Shown here in pieces: positions 59,796 through 64,000 of a stretch of DNA of 64,000 bases; within the stretch, counting starts at the first letter, position 1; every line of letters begins with the position of its first letter. The notes under the pieces were generated by a model that was not told the origin of the DNA, made no database searches, and saw nothing but the letters and a program-made list of their open reading frames with translations. The translations under genes and the position numbers were made by a program. This stretch comes from an uncultured Bacteroides sp. (GTDB lineage Bacteria; Bacteroidota; Bacteroidia; Bacteroidales; Bacteroidaceae): the NCBI RefSeq assembly GCF_959029255.1, contig NZ_CAUFUE010000010.1, positions 62,001 to 126,000 on the forward strand, read 5' to 3'.

Positions 59796-60365
59796 ATGGA
59801 TATACAAGAATTTACTCGTTGGAGTCTACGAAAGAAAAAAGAAGTCGATGACTTTCTGCGCAGCGATATGCCCGTCCTGGCCGGTAACCTCGCCAAACGG
59901 TACATCGAAGAAGACTTCCGGAAAGGCGGTTTCACCTATTACGGTTTCCACCGGTGGCCGCAGACCAAACGCCAGCAAAGCGGTGGCAACGGCGCAAGCT
60001 CCGCATACGGGCCGCTGCTTTCCGGCAGGAACCATCTTTCCTCCAGCATCGAGTACACACCGGGCGATGGCGTGGTGACCGTCTTCACCCGTGCCCCATA
60101 CGCAGGAGTACACAACTGGGGAGGCATACTGCGACCCACCGTCACCCCGCAAATGCGGCGTTTCGCCTGGGCGCAGCATTACAAAGAGGCAGGTGGAGAC
60201 AAAAAGAAAGACACCTTCTGGAAACGTCTTGCACTTACCAAAAAGACAAATCTTACCGTACGCATCCCTCAGCGCCAGTTCATCAGCCGGGAACCCGGAC
60301 CGGAACTGGCTATGAAGATAAATGCCAAAATGGATGCGGGAGTGGAAAAGATAATCAACTCATAA
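59796..60365 (+). CDS. Virion morphogenesis protein (Mu gpG-like)
   Basis: 189 residues. YYGFHRWPQTKRQQSG, GPLLSGRNHLSSSIEYTPGD, APYAGVHNWGGILRPTVTPQ and the end FISREPGPELAMKINAKMDA fit the phage virion morphogenesis family (Mu gpG), which acts in tail completion. It follows MuF by 89 bp without another gene between. Sequence conservation of the VHNWGG region is clear. Confidence 0.85.
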   Translation: MDIQEFTRWSLRKKKEVDDFLRSDMPVLAGNLAKRYIEEDFRKGGFTYYGFHRWPQTKRQQSGGNGASSAYGPLLSGRNHLSSSIEYTPGDGVVTVFTRAPYAGVHNWGGILRPTVTPQMRRFAWAQHYKEAGGDKKKDTFWKRLALTKKTNLTVRIPQRQFISREPGPELAMKINAKMDAGVEKIINS

Positions 60366-60404
60366 CCCTCAGTGACCCCCGTGTCCCCTGTGGTAAATAA
60401 AAAA

Positions 60405-60872
60405 ATGTATATTATGGAACAACTATTCAATGACTTGCAAAAACAGATTGCCGGGAAAATGGGAACCGGTATCTCCCTCATCGACGAAGACTGCGGCCAA
60501 CTGGAAGCCCTCGCCAACGGTGACGACCGGTATCCCGTGACCTTTCCCTGCGTGCTCATCGGCGTACCCGAAGTGAAATGGGAAACACTGGGCGCCAACC
60601 TCCAGAAAGGAACCCTCGTACTCACCGTCCGCATGGTGTTCGACTGTTACGACGATACCCACTACGGCAGTACCCAGGAGCAGCAAGCCGCCAAACGTCT
60701 GCATCAGGCGAAACTCTTGAACGACAACCTGCACGGCTGGCGTTTCGACGGGTGCGCCTCCGTGATGGCGCGTACCTTCAGCCGCCAGTATTCACTGCCC
60801 GGAGGCATCAAGGTATATGAACACCAGTACACCACGACCGTAATGGATGGGATTCAGAACAGCGACAGCTGA
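60405..60872 (+). CDS. Head-tail connector / tail completion protein (putative)
   Basis: 155 residues from ATG 60405 (alternative ATG 60414); the frame is open from 60372 but the earlier codons lie in the leader. Mixed alpha/beta (VTFPCVLIGVPEVKWETLGA, LTVRMVFDCYDDTHYGS). The position after gpG and the length fit a tail-completion or minor tail protein such as Mu gp37 neighbours. Its 3' end overlaps the convergent small gene by 19 bases. Confidence 0.6.
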   Translation: MYIMEQLFNDLQKQIAGKMGTGISLIDEDCGQLEALANGDDRYPVTFPCVLIGVPEVKWETLGANLQKGTLVLTVRMVFDCYDDTHYGSTQEQQAAKRLHQAKLLNDNLHGWRFDGCASVMARTFSRQYSLPGGIKVYEHQYTTTVMDGIQNSDS

Positions 60873-61093
60873 CGTTCCAATTCCTCCTGCTGGCGCATGA
60901 CGCGAGGGTCGGCGCTGGCATTGATGATGTTGTAGAATGTCTTTTCGCAGATGGGATAGAGCGGCCAGATGTAACGCCGGATAATTTCGCGGTTGCTCAG
61001 CCCGCTGCGGCTATGCTCGTCATAGATACGGAGGATTTCTTTCACCCTGTGCGCATAACTACGCCCGACAATGGAACGATTATATTTCTTCAT
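60854..61093 (-). CDS. Small HTH-like phage protein, 79 aa
   Basis: 79 residues, basic N-terminus (MKKYNRSIVGRSYAHRVKEI) and a helical C-terminus (TFYNIINASADPRVMRQQ). SNREIIRRYIWPLYPICEKT has the look of a helix-turn-helix. It is read against its neighbours and recurs in Bacteroides mobile DNA in my recollection; function unknown. The 240 bp to its left edge (61094-61332) contain no gene, only a leader module. Confidence 0.55.
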   Translation of the reverse strand: MKKYNRSIVGRSYAHRVKEILRIYDEHSRSGLSNREIIRRYIWPLYPICEKTFYNIINASADPRVMRQQEELERQLSLF

Positions 61094-61332
61094 ACCCCGA
61101 AAACTTGAATTGTGATTACCCTGAAACTACCTGATTTATAACTGCAAAAATAATTATAAACACACATTAATGCAACAAATGACACCGGAAATCGCCTGCG
61201 GGCACACGGAATAGCCCGTTTACGCCACCTTTGCCACGTCAATTCGCGAAACGACACAAACCAACGCGATGAAGCCGCCCCCGTACAGCGCAGCCAAATC
61301 GTAAATCGTAAATCGTAAAATCGTAAATCAAA

Positions 61333-61821
61333 ATGGTAAATTATTCCCTTGCTCACATGAGCTCCAAGCCGGGCGACGACACCGCCCCAAAACTCTATTA
61401 CGCCAAGGCGCAGGCCGCAGGCGAAGTGACCATGGACGAAATGGCCGAACAGATATCCTACGCCACCTCCCTGACCGACGGTGACGTGCTGAACGCCATC
61501 CGCGCCCTCATCAAGCAGGTCAACATCAACCTGGCGGCAGGAAAGATTGTCCGCCTGGAGAACTTCGGCACCTTCCAACTGCAACTGTGCTCGGAAGGCG
61601 CCGAGACTGAAAAGAAGTTCACCAGCGCCAACATCACCGGCGCCAGCGTGCAGTTCCGCCCCGGCAAGCCCATCAAGGCGGCCACCCGTGCGGGCGACGG
61701 CGGGCTCACCTTTAAGCGGGTGGCGAAGAAAGGCGACGCCCCGCTACCCGATAATGGCAGTGACGGCGGAAACGGTGGCGGCGGAAGCGGCGAAGACCAG
61801 AACGAGAACCCGCTGGGATGA
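61333..61821 (+). CDS. HU-like DNA-binding protein with Gly-rich tail
   Basis: 162 residues. Residues about 5-120 are HU/IHF-like (MDEMAEQISYATSLTDGDVL, LAAGKIVRLENFGTFQLQLC, ASVQFRPGKPIKAATRAG), the type common in Bacteroidetes. The tail (NGSDGGNGGGGSGEDQNENP) is Gly/Asp-rich. It bends or coats DNA. It sits after the head genes with a GCGCAGCCAAAT leader (61288-61299), and a DUF4248 gene follows. Confidence 0.82.
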   Translation: MVNYSLAHMSSKPGDDTAPKLYYAKAQAAGEVTMDEMAEQISYATSLTDGDVLNAIRALIKQVNINLAAGKIVRLENFGTFQLQLCSEGAETEKKFTSANITGASVQFRPGKPIKAATRAGDGGLTFKRVAKKGDAPLPDNGSDGGNGGGGSGEDQNENPLG

Positions 61822-61867
61822 AAACCACTTATAGGTAGATGAACGGCTACCTATAGGTAAACGACCG

Positions 61868-61912
61868 ACTACCCGTAAGTAGTGAGCCCACTACCTACGG
61901 GTAGTTTTTTTT
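61868..61912 (+). terminator. Terminator of the HU-like gene
   Basis: ACTACCCGTAAGTAGTG pairs with CACTACCTACGGGTAGT, then eight Ts. Just upstream CTACCTATAGGTA recurs in related form, giving a larger palindrome. Confidence 0.85.
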
Positions 61913-61967
61913 ATGCTACTACAGCGCAGCCAAATCGTAAATCGTAAATCGTAAAATCGTAAATAAA

Positions 61968-62180
61968 ATGGTGAACGCAATATACATGAGTGACCTGGCG
62001 CAAGCCTACTTCCCGAAATCGACACCCCGCAGCGCGTCAGCGCAACTGCACCGGTGGATAAAGCTGAATACTGAACTGCAACGCAGACTCGAGGAACTGC
62101 ACTACCAGCCGAGGCAAAGGGCGCTGACACCGCTGCAGCATGAGGCGATAGTGGAGTGCCTGGGGGAACCGGGGGAATAA
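61968..62180 (+). CDS. DUF4248-family protein
   Basis: 70 residues. The pattern LAQAYFPKSTPRSASAQLHR then WIKLNTELQRRLEELHYQPR and LTPLQHEAIVECLGEP is that of DUF4248, which often accompanies HU-like proteins in Bacteroidetes. The leader GCGCAGCCAAAT is at 61924-61935. It may be a small transcription- or replication-linked factor; unknown. Confidence 0.75.
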   Translation: MVNAIYMSDLAQAYFPKSTPRSASAQLHRWIKLNTELQRRLEELHYQPRQRALTPLQHEAIVECLGEPGE

Positions 62181-62206
62181 AGTATCTTCGACAAAAAATA
62201 AATAAT

Positions 62207-62242
62207 AAAGCCGCTGACGGGATGACCGCAGCGGCTTTATTT
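62207..62242. terminator. Bidirectional terminator
   Basis: AATAAAGCCGCTG pairs with CAGCGGCTTTATT; A-rich and T-rich flanks on both sides make it work for the DUF4248 gene and for the convergent Gly-rich gene. Confidence 0.8.
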
Positions 62243-62286
62243 ACTCAAGTTTCAATAAATATTATAAAATAGTCCAATTAAAAGGA

Positions 62287-62643
62287 TTAGTCATCACTAA
62301 ATAGCCAACAAACGAATCCGACTGCAGCTGCGCCTATTACAAATGGAGCCAACGGAGAAGCTAGCGCAGCTGTAGCGGCAGATACCAAAGGCGTTCCCAT
62401 TACAGCAGTTCCCACTCCCGCTGCACTAGTACTAATTGCAGCTCCAGCACTACTTACTGCCGCTGTGATTCCCGCCGTACCTCCAGAACCCAATAGAGCT
62501 GCCCCAGAAGCAACGCCTATAGTGGCTCCACCTTGAATTGTAGTCTTTAGCAATTGTTGGGTTGCTTTTATTACTTTCCCATCTGTAGCAATACTCTTTC
62601 CACCTTCACAAAGAGTTTTTCCTAATTCATCCAGCTTACTCAT
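62287..62643 (-). CDS. Gly/Ala-rich membrane protein, 118 aa
   Basis: 118 residues. The first 35 are charged (MSKLDELGKTLCEGGKSIAT); the rest is almost entirely small residues with two to three membrane stretches (TIGVASGAALLGSGGTAGIT, PFVIGAAAVGFVCWLF). Glycine-zipper-like. It could be a pore-forming or holin-like accessory product or a phage-carried membrane protein. The terminator at 62207-62242 lies downstream. Composition is AT-richer than the phage head genes, so it may be cargo. Confidence 0.6.
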   Translation of the reverse strand: MSKLDELGKTLCEGGKSIATDGKVIKATQQLLKTTIQGGATIGVASGAALLGSGGTAGITAAVSSAGAAISTSAAGVGTAVMGTPLVSAATAALASPLAPFVIGAAAVGFVCWLFSDD

Positions 62644-62885
62644 AGTTTTAATATTTTAAGATTAATAACTAAATGAAATAAAGAATGTCAATACGTACTG
62701 ATCTGTAATTCAAAGATAGTGCCTTTATGCAAATTGCAGCAATAATAATACCACAAACACAAAAGAATGACATGCAAACGTTTGAGTGTTAAATTCGTAT
62801 AAAAAATATTACTTTATCACTCAAATTTTCTCCGTATTGAGGGTTATATCCAATCTCTATTATCCCATGTCGGATCAGACATTGT

Positions 62886-63131
62886 TTACTCGCCAAGTTC
62901 AAACTTTGATAGATGTTCTTCAAGTGAAGCAATATCCTTTACTAAGACATCACGTGTAACAGCTCCTTTGAACTTCCCTACAATGCCAGTTTCTTCTAAC
63001 TGATTAATTATCCGACCAGCACGATTATAACCTATTCTGAATTTACGCTGTATCAATTAAGTGTTGGGCATTTGTCTTTCAACAACTAAAATTGCAGCGA
63101 CCTTAAAATACTTATCAAATTCGTTAATCAT
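62886..63131 (-). pseudogene. FtsK gamma-domain-like protein with in-frame stop
   Basis: Frame from ATG 63131: 24 codons (MINEFDKYFKVAAILVVERQ) then TAA at 63057-63059, then LIQRKFRIGYNRAGRIINQL and GIVGKFKGAVTRDVLVKD to a stop at 62886. The second part matches the winged-helix FtsK gamma domain (normally SxLIQRRFRIGYNRAARL...LExxGIVG), which reads KOPS sites. Reading the TAA as a serine codon (TCA) would restore it, so it looks like a nonsense mutation. The rest of FtsK is absent. The flanks 62644-62885 and 63132-63306 hold no other gene that I see. Confidence 0.7.
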
Positions 63132-63306
63132 GTCATTGTACGGTTACCTATACACCATAAGGTTTTATTCATTATTTTTTAGTTTTGAATAAAGGGTACA
63201 TCCGAATAAAGATAAAGTGTCGAATTTTAAAATTATTGCAGAGATGGATGTACCCTTTGAATATTATTGCTACTTTTGCTATTGTCGAATTTTAAAATTA
63301 ATAATT

Positions 63307-63540
63307 ATGTTAACAGAATCAGAAAAACAAAAAATTGAGTCTAAGCTCGGTAATCTTAGATGTCCTGTATGTGGAAAAATGGAAATGTTCTTTACTGATG
63401 TTCCATGCCACATAATAAGTTTTCCTTCTACCGAAAAAGGTATTGACTTTTCAAAGGTTTCATACATTAATGCCTTGTGTGTTCATTGTACTAATTGCGG
63501 ATACATCATGCAATTTAGACTTGATACTATTTTGAAGTAA
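63307..63540 (+). CDS. Small zinc-ribbon protein
   Basis: 77 residues from ATG 63307; the longer frame to 63217 is not needed. Two CxxC pairs (RCPVCGKM and HCTNCGYI) about 50 residues apart form a zinc ribbon. Such proteins occur as accessory genes in phages and mobile DNA. A GGGTACATCC ... GGATGTACCC inverted repeat precedes it (about 63194-63253). Confidence 0.7.
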   Translation: MLTESEKQKIESKLGNLRCPVCGKMEMFFTDVPCHIISFPSTEKGIDFSKVSYINALCVHCTNCGYIMQFRLDTILK

Positions 63541-63552
63541 TACTACTCTATT

Positions 63553-63587
63553 AAAGCAGTTACCCCAATTGATAACTGCTTTTTTTG
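63553..63587 (+). terminator. Terminator of the zinc-ribbon gene
   Basis: AAAGCAGTTA pairs with TAACTGCTTT and seven Ts follow, just after the stop codon. Confidence 0.85.
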
Positions 63588-63619
63588 TTTTTTATTTCTC
63601 ATCTTCTTTGATTTGAGTG

Positions 63620-64000
63620 TTATTCAAACTTGGATGGCATATCCTCTGCAAAAAGGAAGGCTCCTGCTTCACGATCCCATTTTATCTCCTTACACCCCTC
63701 AAAAGAACGGAAGAAACTACTATGTTCATCATGCAAGGCACACAAGACTATTAAGAATTCAGAGCATTTGCAAGCAAAGCATTCGTCATTATATCCTTTG
63801 TAAGCATCAAAGTCCGAAATCACTTGTGACAGTAGCGATCTACTTTCATCGTTATCATGCACACACATATAAAAGAATGTACCACTATCATACATTTCTA
63901 TATCTGCAACTTGCTTTTGCTGTATTAATTGGTTTAATACGTCCAGTGTCAAATCTGGATTCTTATAAAATTCTGTTGTGAAAAAATCTTTTGTTTTCAT
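63620..64000 (-). CDS. Hypothetical protein, 126 aa, at the window edge
   Basis: 126 residues from the ATG at the last three bases (MKTKDFFTTEFYKNPDLTLD ... FEDMPSKFE is not continuous; the C-terminus reads FLFAEDMPSKFE). No family recognised; acidic and soluble, with CFACKC near residue 74. The true start may lie beyond the window. AT-rich like its neighbours. Confidence 0.6.
   Translation of the reverse strand: MKTKDFFTTEFYKNPDLTLDVLNQLIQQKQVADIEMYDSGTFFYMCVHDNDESRSLLSQVISDFDAYKGYNDECFACKCSEFLIVLCALHDEHSSFFRSFEGCKEIKWDREAGAFLFAEDMPSKFE

Overview
The window looks like a Bacteroides (order Bacteroidales) chromosome. Evidence: clear Bacteroides-type promoters (a -33 TTG and a -7 TAnnTTTG box 19-20 bp apart) in front of several genes, A-rich leaders mostly without Shine-Dalgarno sites, a TonB receptor of the carboxypeptidase-regulatory-domain type, the DUF4492-cydAB locus, and Bacteroides-typical small families (DUF5053, DUF4248, DUF5106-like). 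No rRNA is present, so the species is not resolved.

Layout. 0-4.4 kb: potA (3' end)-potB-potC-potD polyamine import, then nagA. 4.5-6.4 kb: an OmpA-family lipoprotein and the monofunctional transglycosylase mtgA, with repeat-rich spacers. 6.7-9.8 kb (minus): DUF4492-cydA-cydB, the bd oxidase. 9.9-16.7 kb (plus): a TolC-MacA-MacB-type exporter (outer membrane channel, adaptor, ATPase, permease) followed by a LytS/LytTR-type two-component pair. 16.7-22.2 kb: accessory DNA with an integrase remnant, a small RNA unit, a DUF5053 gene behind an operator-bearing promoter, a minus-strand gene pair (cargo-like protein plus membrane protein) between two decayed direct repeats, an SRAP (YedK/HMCES) gene, tandem repeats and a structured RNA. 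22.3-27.8 kb: pdxH, a YhiM/DUF2776 membrane protein, and the oxidative pentose phosphate operon gnd-zwf-pgl (minus). 28-33 kb (minus): a TonB receptor, a surface lipoprotein and a secreted nuclease, probably a nucleic-acid acquisition locus. 33.3-35.6 kb: ettA, tRNA-Lys, tRNA-Ser.

From about 36.0 kb to beyond the right edge lies a Mu-like prophage. Its left end appears to interrupt a DUF5106/thioredoxin-like gene. It combines Mu-type head genes (TerS, TerL, gp36-like, portal gp29/DUF935, MuF, gpG-like) on the plus strand with a ClpP-like protease, capsid, lysis-like genes and a siphovirus-type tail (tube, overlapping chaperone frames, tape measure, Dit-like, Tal-like, BACON-containing tip proteins, fibre) on the minus strand. 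The two arms diverge at 54.35-54.58 kb between a 35-bp inverted repeat. The left end carries frameshifted DNA-modification genes (thymidylate-synthase/dCMP-hydroxymethylase-like and Dam). No transposase lies in the window, so it should be to the right of 64 kb. The last 2 kb is AT-rich with small accessory genes and a decayed FtsK-gamma-like gene.

Most interesting: a structured RNA of about 235 nt present twice, in the prophage (37.73-37.96 kb, plus) and in the chromosome (21.87-22.11 kb, minus). The two copies share architecture, promoter position and 3' domain, but the two long 5' stems differ in sequence while keeping base pairing. Also notable are a MuF minor head protein fused to a nuclease-like C-terminal domain, and a repeated leader module (GCGCAGCCAAAT plus TCGTAAAT-like units) in front of five phage genes.
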